Made by a program: the position numbers and the translations under genes. A stretch of 64,000 bases of DNA from Amia ocellicauda. Its lineage: Eukaryota; Chordata; Actinopteri; Amiiformes; Amiidae. Shown one piece after another: positions 43,800 to 57,845 of this stretch; the first letter of the stretch is position 1; every line of letters starts with the position of its first letter. Below the pieces are notes generated by a model. That model made no database searches and was not told the DNA's origin. It was given only the letters and a program-made list of their open reading frames with translations. Location of the stretch: positions 28,942,707 through 29,006,706 of the forward strand of contig NC_089852.1 in assembly GCF_036373705.1 (NCBI RefSeq), given 5' to 3'.

Positions 43800-44339
43800 C
43801 ACTCATCATGTGGGCCTCTAATACTGTCATTGAAGCGTTTGCGCCGTTAAATAATATGAAGCCTAAATACCTATTGAATTAGTATTTTGTACAATATATA
43901 TTATAGTTAATAGCTGAAATTGTTATACTACTGCTCTTATAACTGCGTTTAAACGTATTTGTTTAATAAACTAAATCCAATGGCGAGGTACTTGAAACCG
44001 GTGCGCGACAGTTTCAGTGCCATTCTCCCCCGGGACCCCCGGGACCCCCGGTGCCGGCGTGTGGTTTACAGTGCAGCGGCTCACCTTGCCTCGGTCTCTG
44101 CCGAAAGCACTACTGGTTTAGAGACGGGGAGCCGCCTGTCCACGGCACCTGCGAGCGCTTCACACCGGCTGACCGGCCCGCCTTCTCATTTAAACGGCAT
44201 TAGGCTGCCAGCGACGGAGCGGTCTCTCCGCCTGACTCCTCCACTATCCCACAATCCTCCCCGCTGGCTGGCAGTGACTGATCAATTTCTGCAAACTACA
44301 GAGGCGCTGCTCCTCAACCGAACTATACGAGGTCCCACC

Positions 44340-44583
44340 CACTGCACTCTTTCACCAATAGGAGGGCGTTAGCACCCCCCTAGACCGCCAAACTAGCCAA
44401 TCAGTGCCCTCGAAAGCAACGACGCGACTGTAGACTCAGTGAAGGTACGTTGAGCGAAGAGCGGCTGCTGTGACTTGAGGAAATTCTCTAACGTTGCTAC
44501 GCCTGAATAAAATAACTTCTGGAATAAATAAAACACGTTTTCTTCCCCCTGAAGGCCCAGGCCAACCTACAAAACTAGTCAAA
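44340..44583 (+). promoter_or_regulatory. PSMB3 promoter and 5' UTR
   Basis: Two CCAAT boxes at 44355-44359 and 44397-44401 lie in a GC-rich segment, with no TATA box, 180-230 bases upstream of the ATG. This is typical of a housekeeping gene. The transcription start should be near 44440-44480. Confidence 0.55.
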
Positions 44584-46654
<2,071 letters not shown>

Positions 46655-46708
46655 ACCACCTCTCTTCACATTCACTTCATTCAGCTACAGCCCGCTCTAG
46701 ATTTTATA

Positions 46709-46714
46709 AATAAA
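46709..46714 (+). terminator. PSMB3 polyadenylation signal
   Basis: AATAAA lies 55 bases after the stop codon, followed by a T-rich stretch. It implies a very short 3' UTR, as expected for this gene. Confidence 0.75.
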
Positions 46715-46963
46715 ACTGTTTCACTGTATTGTTTTTCATGTGTGGGGGGAGGAGGAGGAGGAGGACGAGGAGGACGAGGAGGAAAAAGTCAATGAAATGG
46801 GTTTGACTGTGAAAGTGACTCAGAGTTTTTCTTTTCTGGGAGAATGGGAGACAGAGGCTCCCTGGTGCAGCTCGGAAGCCCTCGGGTTCTTCCTTTCTCC
46901 CACACACAGCCAGACGCTCACAAACATTCATACTCACACAGACACACTCTTAAACATACCTAC

Positions 46964-48091
46964 CACACCGGGGTCAAATACCATTACATATCTGTATTTT
47001 TAAGTACATCAAATACCGTTTAAATTTTGTTGTTCAAAGATTACAAATTGTATCTGGTTTGACAATAACTAATTGACTATTTGAAAATACTTTTTTTAAA
47101 GTATTGTTATGCATTTGCAAATACTTCAATTATGTATTTTCACTAGTATTTGATATTCTTAATTTTCAATCATTTGCATTTGAATTAATAGGTTGTAGTT
47201 GAAAATATAACCTTATTTGCACAGCACAACAACATAAACATAGCACAACATTAACACAACAAAAGATTGCTCCTGGAGGCCCTCTGGACAGATTTTTCGG
47301 CTACTTGGATGAGCCATGCAGATGCTAGGGATCTAACCATGAACATGGAAGCTGAGGAGTCCCTCTCCACACCTCATCTTCCACCATCCTCTGACCCTCT
47401 TCAGTTCTGGAAATCAACAGCTGGGCTGCATCCAACTGTCAGTGAAATTGCTGACGAATACATACATGTTCCAGCATCTGCAGCTGTGGAGCTCCTTCAG
47501 AACGGGTGGGTGTGTCTTCAGGCCAGACCGCTGCTCACTGTCAGATGATCTGTTTGAAACTCATGTTTTTACTGCAGTGATTTACTGATGTGAATATCTT
47601 AATATTTTCATTAAAACATTATAAGGCCTATTATTGTGCAGGTTTGTTATTCAAAGTTAAGCTAGCCTACCTCATGTACTGCTGGAAAAATATCTACCTT
47701 GCATACATAATGGATATAGTCAGTGCTAATCATAATCCTGGTTTAACTACAACACAAATGTAGCCATAACATGAAAGAGAAGGTAGGAGACATTTTTACT
47801 TTACTTTCAATTGGAGTCTTAATGGGTTGGTAACTGTAGACCGTCTTTGTTGTGATGTAAAAATGAGATTGTATTTTCAAAAAACCCATAAACTGAATTA
47901 GAAATAATTGAAACACAGACTATCAAAGACTTGTGGAAATACATATTTGAAGTATTTGCAAATTACATGCCAATACTTTAAAAACATATTTCAAATACAT
48001 TCAACGAATAATTGTGAAACAGGAAATACGATTTTTGAAAAGTATTTGAAGTAATTGGAAATACAGAAAATACGTATCTGACCCAGGTCTG
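46964..48091 (+). mobile_element. deleted hAT element with remnant of the transposase dimerization domain
   Basis: The ends CCGGGGTCAAATAC and GTATCTGACCCAGGTCTG are imperfect inverted repeats, with related AT-rich subterminal sequence (aaatactt motifs) on both sides. Inside, 47267-47548 reads DPLQFWKSTAGLHPTVSEIADEY then HVPASAA, the hATC dimerization domain. It continues in another frame as VFRPDRCSLSDDLFET, so there is a frameshift. The rest of the transposase is gone. Confidence 0.75.
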
Positions 48092-48377
48092 AAACCTACA
48101 CATACAGCCAGACACTCATAAATACACAAACTCACTCAGTTACACATTTACACACTGTACAGAGCTCACTCAATGCTGGGTTAGATCTTATGCAGGTTAA
48201 TGATGTACAATCCCCCCCCACTGTGAGTCAGCCAGGTGCAGCACTCTGCTTCCACACCATTGCAGCTGATTTTGCAACTTTTTAACATTCACAAGCAGAA
48301 AGGAACTAAAACTCCAGCCATTCTTTGCTCAACATATCAGTATTTTTTTTTTTTTCACATCTGCATTTTTAGTTTTA

Positions 48378-49206
48378 CTGCGATCAGCCATAACTTTATG
48401 ACCACTGACAAGTGAAGTGAATAACACTGATAATCTCGATATCATGGCACGTGTCAGTGGGTGGGATATATTAGGCAGCAAGTGAACATTTTGTCCTCAA
48501 AGTTGATGTGTTACAAGAAGGAAAAATGGGCAAGCGTAAGGATCTGAGCGACTTTGACAAGGGCCAAATTGTGATGTCTAGATGACTGGGTCAGAGCATC
48601 TCCAAAACTGCAGCTCTTGTGGGGTGTTCCCGGTCTGCAGAGGTCAGTACCTATCAAAAGTGGTCCAAGGAAGGAAAAGCGGTGAACCAGCAACAGGGTC
48701 ATGGGCGGCCTAGGCTCATTGATGCACATGGGGAGCGAAGGCTGGCCCGTGTGGTCCGATCCAACAGACGAGCTACTGTAGCTCAAATTGCTGAAAAAGT
48801 TAATGCTGGTGCTGATAGAAAGGTGTCAGAACACACAGTGCATCGCAGGTTGTTGTGTATGGGGCTGCGTGAGCATCAGAACTGGACCACAGAGCAATGG
48901 AAGAAGGTGGCCTGGTCTGATGAATCACGAGTTCAAGGTGTTGACTTGGCCTCCAAATTCCCCAGATCTCAATCCAATCGAGCATCTGAGGGATGTGCTG
49001 GACAAACAAGTCCGATCCATGAAGGCCCCGCCTCACAACTTACAGGACTTAAAGGATCTGCTGCTAACGTCTTGGTGCCAGATACCACAGCACACCTTCA
49101 GAGGTCTAGTGGAGTCCATGCCTCGAAGGGTCAGGGCTGTTTTGGTGGCAAAAGGGGGACCTACACAATATTAGGCAGGTGGTCATAATGTTATGGCTGA
49201 TCGGTG
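48378..49206 (+). mobile_element. internally deleted Tc1/mariner transposon
   Basis: Inverted ends share GATCAGCCATAAC, with TA at each edge (48376-48377, 49207-49208). The frame from ATG 48526 (MGKRKDLSDFDKGQIVMSR) meets a stop at 48583. It then gives the paired HTH region and the first catalytic block VAWSDESR. The next bases jump to NSPDLNPIEHLRDVLDKQV in another frame, so the middle of the DDE domain is missing. It is non-autonomous. Confidence 0.88.
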
Positions 49207-49345
49207 TATATTGGGCAGGGCTGGTCCAAATCAGACCTGATCCTTGACTCAAAACAGCTGAACCTTATTACCCCTTCAGTGCTTGCCTGATGTTTGCATG
49301 TTTGATTACCTTGCACACCAAGCCAGTGAAAGCAGCACCCAACTA

Positions 49346-49646
49346 CAGTGTTCCCAACTGTGGTCCCGGAGGAGCCGCTACCCTGTTCATTTTTGTTCCA
49401 ACCGAGTTCTCGATTACTTAATTGAAGGAACAATCTGCTAGGATTTGACCTTTTAAATTGTGTAATAAGAGTTGGTTCTTTAATAAGTTCTTTATAAAAT
49501 GATTTACTTAACTGTTTAAAATAATTAAATGACTGATTTAGGAAATTATTAGTTCAATTAAGGGTCTGATTTAGTAATTGAGAGCTCAGCTGGAACCAAA
49601 ACCAGCAGGGTAAGGGGTCCTCCAGGAACAGGGTTGAGAACCACTG
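49346..49646. mobile_element. hAT-type MITE, same family as the 17.4 kb copy
   Basis: It runs from CAGTGTTCCCAACTGTGGTCC to CAGGGTTGAGAACCACTG, with the inner TTTTTGTTCCAACCGAG and its inverse shared with the other copies. No clear target duplication is visible. Confidence 0.6.
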
Positions 49647-50086
49647 CTCTATACTACACTACAACCCACAAGATCTGAACAAATTCAATGTGAAAAATGC
49701 AGATCGTCAGACAGAGGCCCAATACTTTTTCACAGCACTGTACATATATATTTTTTTCCTTCTGTGGGCCTGCTGTATCATGCTTCCTCAGTGTCATGTT
49801 TGCTTGGCAGACAGGTCTATTCAGGGTGTAGCGAAGCCAAGCAGGTGCCTCGATCAGCCACTGATGACCGTCTCTTTCAAGAACTACCCCTGGCCTGCGG
49901 GCAGACTGATGTGAAAGCGCTGGAGCCCGTCCCACCACAGAGGTCTCCAAGCTGCTGGGCTCAGTGCTGCAGGTTATCCAGAGCCCCCTCCTCTGGCTAA
50001 AGATCACCTCAATCCTGACTGAGAGAGACAGTACATGAAGGCCTCCATCTCTCTCCAGGACCAGGGCTGGGCTGGACTGGACTGTG

Positions 50087-50095
<9 letters not shown>

Positions 50096-50121
<26 letters not shown>
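50096..50121. repeat. (TC)n microsatellite
   Basis: About 13 TC units upstream of the PIP4K2B 3' end. Confidence 0.9.
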
Positions 50122-50122
<1 letters not shown>

Positions 50123-50386
50123 AAACACACACATCAAGGACTCCAGCCAAAACCTCCAAATTAAAAGTAAAAAAACAAAAAAAAGATAAAACTCCCTTTA
50201 ATATGCAACAAATCAATTTCAAGTAACTTACCCTTCTAATGTTTGCTGGTAACAAAACAATACTGAATACAAACACAAAAAAAATGCTACATTTTTTATG
50301 TAAACAATATATAAAACATTGATTCTCGTGGTAATAAAATGTTTCTTTCATCTGAGATTTGCTTCCTTTCTTGTTTCCTTGACTAT

Positions 50387-50392
50387 TTTATT
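50387..50392 (-). terminator. PIP4K2B polyadenylation signal candidate
   Basis: TTTATT on plus reads AATAAA on minus, about 960 bases after the PIP4K2B stop. Longer isoforms further left cannot be excluded. Confidence 0.4.
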
Positions 50393-51353
50393 GATAAAAG
50401 TTGAGGATGTTTTTTTTTCCTTTTTCTTTTTACTTTTAAAAACATGGCAACTTAACATCTGAAACAATGATTGGGAACAAAACAGAAAAACTCAAGAGGA
50501 AAATAAAAGAAAATGAAAACAAAAAAAAAGTAGCTAAACAGAGGGATCTGAGAATAGTGCTTAGTAGTGGAGCTGGGGGAGGCCCAGGAGAGCAGTGTTA
50601 CACTGTTAACAGCACTCATGCATCTGGCTGTCAATCTCTCATTCATATAGGTTTAGATTCTCTTCCTTCCTTTCCGTGTTCCATCTGGACTCTGGCTGCG
50701 GCAAGTGGTTCTGCCTGATGCTCTGCCGGTGAATCGGTCCCGCCCCTGTCACTCGCAGGGCCCTGGAGGGAGCATGCGGAGAGACCTCGAGCGGATGTGT
50801 GTGTGTGAGCGTGAGAGTGTGCGTGAGTGTGAGAGTGCGGGTGCGGTTGTGTGTGTGTGGGAGCGAGGAAGGAAAACATCCAAGGAGCGAAAGAAAACAC
50901 CAGAGGGGAAAAATAATGATAATAAAAACAAACAAACAAAAAAGTAAGGAACGCAGACTCTTACTGCAGAGGTGGAGACAGACACTCCAAGGCAAAGGGG
51001 TCAGAGTTCAATGGTGACATGAGAGCAGGCGGAGAGGGGCGCCCCCTCTTCCCACTGCACCCCCCCCCCCAGGCCTCTCTCCAGCTGCGGTCATTCAAGA
51101 CACCCTGCAGAGTCCCAGCGCTGTAACACACTCCACTGCACGGTCCCTCCATCTCTCCCTCTCACTTCTCTCCTCCTCTCTTGCGCGTCTCTCTTCCGAT
51201 GCTCCATAGTCTCTCGGTCTCATGCATCTTCACAATGTGCAGGAGACGGGGGTCGGGGGTGAATGGGAGGAGATGGGCGAGTGGTGGAGGCGGGAGGGAG
51301 GGGGGATGCCGGGCGGGGGGGGCGGTGGAAATGGGGATGTGGAAGGGGTGGTA

Positions 51354-52089
51354 CTACGACAGGATGTTGGACATGAACTCGAAGAACCGCTTTGAGTACT
51401 GCTCTGGGTTGACCGTCGAAATCTCCGCTCCTGCCTGTCAGGGCAAAAGCAATACAGATGGAAATTAGTCCATAAGGAAAGAACGAAAGCATGAGAAACA
51501 GATGGAGAACTTTACTTCTTTAATTCAGATGATGTTTTCTCGTTATAGAATTGTTACACAAGTGCAGCAATCAGTGTGTCGGCCCACTCACCCCATGTTT
51601 GACAGTCTTGGCAGCGTGAGCAGCTTTCTTCTTGGCGTCGTAGTGTGTCAGGATGTCGATGATGGCCATGAAATACACCACCTTCTTGGGGGCAGCTGAG
51701 GAGAGCAGGAGAGCGCGCGGTCAGACAGGCGTGTGCGTGTCTATGCATTTCTGCGCACATGTGTCTGTGCGTGTCTGCCCGTGTGTATGTGCGTGGGGTT
51801 TCTTACTCTCGTGACTCTTGATTGCGTAGACATCGACAGAGGGGTCGAACTCCCCGGGGCCGAAGAAGCCGGGGAAATTGAGGGGGTTCCCTGGGCTGTC
51901 AGGGGGGGTGCCGAAGGAGCCGGTGCACATGGCCCCCCCGAGACCGTCCTCGAACTCCTCCTCCTCCCCCCCCCGCTCCTCCACCTCCATCTCCTCCTGC
52001 TCGGCGCGCTCCACGTCGTGGATCCCCACCAGCAGACTGTAGTCCATGATCTTCAGAGTGGCAAGGAACTGCAGAGTGTTGAGAAAGGG

Positions 52090-52145
<56 letters not shown>

Positions 52146-55100
52146 AAGAAAGAGTCCAGGGTTACAATTCCGCAGCCCCAGTCTCCTCCCTAGCCGTAGC
52201 CCCCAGTGCCCCCCGGACCCCTGCAGTACCTCCACATCCCGCTTCAATTTCTCCAGGAAGATCTTCTTGTTGTCATCACCGATCTGCAGCTTCAGTCCGT
52301 CATTCAGGAAGTCATTGTCTTTGAGAGTGGGCAGATCCTTCGCCTGTGAGGGGCGGGCGGGAGGGGGTTAGTCAAGCAGCCCCCGGCACTGCCAACTACC
52401 ACAGTTCAAAACCACTCACGACACCACACCTCACCACAACACACAACCATACCTCACAAACACCAAACCTCATAACCACACCTCACAAACACCACACCTC
52501 TAACAGCTCACCTTCTCCTTATCGCTGGCTTCTCTGGACACGGTGGATCCCTGCAGAGAAAGAGCAGCCCTGGTGAGGTCAGAGCCTACAGCCAGGAGCT
52601 GAAACATGGCTGCCTGCTGACTACAGCCCAAGCAGCAGACCAGTCCAGCCCATATCATCTAATATTGTACAGACTAGTCCAGCCCATAATCATTTAATAT
52701 ACTACAGAGTAGTCCTGTTCTGCCTCGCCAGCTAAGTCCAGTCTAGTCTATATTAGCCAGTATACTACAGCCCAGTCAGTCGAGCCTGGCCCACCTTCAG
52801 GTCGTATTTGCGGTGCACGCCGAGCCGGTGGCTGAAGACGTTCCTTGTGACAACCATGTATGTCTCCACACCATCCACCGTGAGGCGGTACATCCCCAGG
52901 AACTGAGGCAGCAGTGTGCTGCCATGACACTCCACTATAAACTGAGGGCAGCAGAGAGAGAGAAACAGAGAGGAGAGGGGTTGGAGACAAATCCAGTTAA
53001 ACAGGGTCCAACACACAAATGGCTCAAAATTAAAAAGGACATAGTCATGGTAGTGCATCTCTGTCAAGCCTTGGGACATCTTCAATGGCAGTATCAAAGG
53101 GGACTCTTTAGGGAGGTTCACGTATTGCTTAGCTCTTGGGATTATTGTAGTTGTCCACGCCATCACTGACATGGACCCCTCCTCCATAAACACATTCATC
53201 ATCAGGAAACAACCCCCCGCCCCCACCCCGTCAGACCACCACCAAGTCACGGTGTTCCTGAAAAGAGGAGGTCTGGCCAGCAACACACAGTAACAGCCCA
53301 GTAAGCTGTACATCCTTAATCAAACATACAGATGGGCTCCTAACAGCACAGAGGAATTTAACAAAGCAATCAGTTAATACTTGGTGTGACAGGACTAAAT
53401 CTGGCCGTTAATGATATCAGTAAAATATTTCAAAACACAACTACATACAATGGCAAATCTAAACAAATATATATATGTATACGATAAACCAGAAACAAAA
53501 CTCACACAGACATGGTTTGATGATGATTGTAAATCAATTTGAACAAATTGAAGGCAACTATTCAATCAAAAACACCAATCAACCACAAGACACAGACTTA
53601 CAACAGCGGTACTGAGAGACCCTAAAACACTACAAACACACTAACAAAACACTCTCAGACAGAGAAATCTGTCAACCAACGTCAGTTCTGAGGAATGTGG
53701 AACAATTTAAATTCAACAAAACAACAATTGACAATCCAAAATGGAAAAATAATTTTGAAAACCTTAATAAACATATCCAACAAAATGATCTGACACGACC
53801 AAATTGAAACTAGGGAAAAACTGAAAGTACACAATTGATGCTCCAATCACCCTACAGGAATTAACTAGAAAGCTCCAGGCACTTAAAGCCAGAAAAGCCT
53901 GTGGCCCTGACAGCATCAGTACTGAGATGCTCAAACACAGCAGCCCACAACTGCAAGAGGCAATGCTTAAATTGTTCAACATGGTCCTCAGTACTGGTTA
54001 CTTCCCTGAAGTCTGGAACCAGGGGCTTATCCAATTCAAATCCAATCCAATCCAAAACATTTTAATTTTAAATTACAATTTGTTTTGCAGACAGTTAGCA
54101 ATAAAAAACGTTAAAAACTTTAAAACACCCTACATAACAACATTCCTAGACAATACAATAATCAATAAATAAATAACAGATAATCACCATTCACCATTAA
54201 TCACCATTAGCATGACCATCATAAATCATTAATATAAATGCAATTAGATAGAAAGGGTGCCATAATCCACAACTGATTGATACAGGTAACCAAGGATACA
54301 CAATACGTGTAACTCAGCCAAGTTTGTTAATAAACTCAATAGCTGAAGGGACTAATTATTTCCTGAACCTATTAGTTCCACACCAAGGAAAGCTAAACCT
54401 GTGCACTGATGGGAGCAGATGAAACTCTCAATGGAGAGGGTTCTGGTGGTCTGATAAAATAGCCTGTGCCTTCTGAGTGACCCTTGCCTGATACAAATAT
54501 GAAAGATTGTGGAAAGAGACACCGGTAATCTTGTGACACAGCCTTTGGTTACCCTTCTTACAAACAAAGTCAATATTAACCTCAAAATGTCAAGGAAGGT
54601 CCCTAAGTATTTGTACTGTTGCACAACTTCTACTAGAAGACCTTTAATGAGAGTTGACGCAAGGGATGAAAGCCTCCTATGGAAATCTAAGAGCATTTTC
54701 TTTAGTTTCAGAAATGTTGAGTTGGTCTGGTCTGGTCAGGACTGGTCACAACAACTTACAAATTAATTTACCACTACACCATGGCTATTCTCCTCACCAT
54801 GTACAAGGCTCAGAATAACACAATTATATCCCCAAATTTATAAGAGTGTAGACAAATGTGACCCCAACAACTACCGGGGCATCTGTGTGAGCAGTAACCT
54901 GGGGAAGGTGTTCTGCAGTATCATTAACGCCCGGATACTGGCCTTCCTAACAGAGCAGTGTCCTGAGTAAGAGTCAGACTGGCTATCTACCAAATCATCA
55001 CACTACAGATCATATTTTCAACCTAAACGCCCTCATACACAAACACGTCCACCAAAAAAGTAAAGGCAAAATCTTTGCCTATTTCATCGATTCCACTTGG

Positions 55101-57790
55101 CATGAAGGATTATTACATCATTCTTCAAAGTGGTATAGGGGGTAAAGTTTATGATATTATAAAACCAATATATTCAGAAAACCATGCCTGCAGGGCAGAA
55201 TTAGGCCGTTACCCAGCTCTTATCAACATCAAGAAAAGAGCACTCAAATGTTGGATGTATGCAAAGAAAAGTGAGTCAGACTCACTGCAGTACAAGGCCC
55301 TCCAAACCCAAGAGCTCAGCCCTGAAAGGAGTCCCTGAGCCAGCTGGCCATGAAGCTCACCATACTGACCCCCGCTAATACTGCGAACAGAGACCAGCTT
55401 CAGGTCAACACTGCTTACCTGTCCCCAATCAGAGTCAGCCAAATTATAAAGATAACCAAAACCTCCTATCTGGAACATTGGGAAAATTAAACTAAATCCC
55501 AATTAAACTGGATTGCTATCAGGCCCTAAGCAGAATACACCCTGGCAGAGTCTCTCTTCACTGTCAGAGATACGAAGCAGAGACGGATCCTGACCAAGTA
55601 TAGGTTCAGTGCCCACAGCCTGGCCATAGAGACGGGCCGACACAGGCAGACCCAGCTGCCCAGAGAGGAGCGGTGCTGTGTCACTGCGAGACAAGAGATT
55701 GCAGACAGAGACACACTTCCTCCTGCACTATAAACAATCTGCCCAAATTATTTGAATTTGAGAGACAGACAAGTGGTGAGAGGAAAGGATGGATTCTGGT
55801 TATTGGTCTGTAATGACTTTTTACCTCAGGCAGGAGGGACACACACACACACACACAGATATGTAGACATTTATGAGGTAGATGTGTGGGTGGCAGCAGA
55901 ACAAAGCTGAGGCCCAGCCCAGCAGCCTGACCTGGTGGTATTTCTTGAGGATGTTGTGCATCTCGGCGATGTCCTCGCTCGACACGGTCTTGATGATAAA
56001 GCGCCGGTCGTACGTGGTGAGGAAACGCGTGCCAAAGCGGCCCTGAGAGTCGCTGTTTAGCGGGGCACTGCGTGTCAGTGAGTTCTGCCCAGAGGGAGCA
56101 AGGGGAAGGGGTGGGAGAGGAGGGTATTTGGAGAGAGGAAGAGAGAAAGGGTGAGAGAGAGACACAGGTGAGCAGCTGACAACTAGGATGGTCAATCACA
56201 GCACAGCAGCCAGAGGGCCACTCTGACAGCAGAGCACAGGGCCAGCAGAGATTTGCACAAACAAGCTATAGATTCACACACAGGCTATTCATTTTTTTAA
56301 ATAGATCAACAGAGAGAGAGTTAAGAGTTGAGTTACAGAGTAAGAGAGGGCACAGTCTGTAAGTAAATAAAAGGCACGGCTGACATGCAGTAGCTTCAAA
56401 AGGGAGGGGGGTGTAAAAATCACAGGCTTCTCTCCATCAATCTTGGGGAAATGAGCCAAACTGCCCCCTCAGCCCGCCCACTGACCTGGCTCCCGGGGCC
56501 GGGCAGCACAGAGCAGGGCAGGGCGGCTCTGTGGAGCTGCAGCCTGGACAGAGCTCGCTGTGAACCACAACAGAGTGGAGACCGCTTCAATGAGCAGAGG
56601 ACAGGACAGCAGAGGACAGTAGAGAGAAACAGAACCAACACACAGCAAACTACAACACCTGATACAGACACCTGCTCTCACCTGGTAGTCCTGGTCATCG
56701 ATGGAGAATCTCTCGCGTAGGTTGCGGAACACCATGGGGCAGTACTCCTTGAACTTAAAGCGGCTGGGCAGGTTCTCCCTGCAGCAGAGACACACATACA
56801 CGTCACTGCACTGCACAGCACTATACTACATTACACTGCACGGCAAAGAAACACAGCATTACACCACAACATAGCACTAAACTGCACTTCAAACACAGCA
56901 CTATACTACACTGCACCGTAAAACAGCACTGCACAGCACTATATTACACTACACTATACTATACTACACAATACTGCAAACACAGCACTATACTACACTG
57001 CACCGTAAAACAGCACTGCACAGCACTATATTACACTACACTATACTACAAACACAGCACTACACTACACTACACTGCACTGCACTGTACTACATCACTA
57101 CCCTACACTGCACTGACCACAACACAACCCGTAAGCATCAGCGCGAGTCAGTGGCTGGTGTCCGCAGGGCCATGGGGGGGTGGCGGGGGGGAGCTGCTGC
57201 CGCTGCACCTACTTGTTGAACAGGTGGTTGTCCACTTTGATCTTGCTGTAGGCCTTGAAGTCATCGGGCATCAGCATGACGGGCACGGGCACGTTGCTCA
57301 GCTCATTGATCTGCAACACAAGGGCAGAGCTCAGCTGCAGGGCCGCAGCAGCAAGGCCACGAGGCCACACCCACGGCACCCAGCCGGCAGGGCCTCGTCA
57401 GGTGTGCTCGGTGCGGAACCAGCAAACACAGTAAGGGAGTGTGAACTGCAACATAACATGACAACACAACACAAACACAACTCTACAGCACGCAGGACCA
57501 GACCAGTGCCTCCCTAGTTGTCTTGTTTGTCTGTTTCGTGCCCCCACCCCCGCTAGCACTGATCTCCAGGGATACAAGAGAAGATAAATGAGCATCACCA
57601 CGGCAGCGGTGACAGGGGGCAGGGCCGCGTGGGCGGGGCCAGGGCTGACAGGCACAATCAGCTGCCCGTCTGAGTCGGTTCTGCTGTTTTTAGATGCGCT
57701 GACGGCTTATGTAAGTGTTGTTCACTCCTCCTGTGCTCTGAAACGCACCCATGCTGGGTTACTAAATATACACCAACACTACAGGACAGA

Positions 57791-57845
<55 letters not shown>

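Larger units (their letters stand above)
49650..51353. other. PIP4K2B 3' UTR and downstream sequence
   Basis: The part from about 50370 to 51353 is likely PIP4K2B 3' UTR, with GC-rich and purine-rich low complexity. 49650-50370 shows no gene, only a (TC)n run. Confidence 0.45.
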
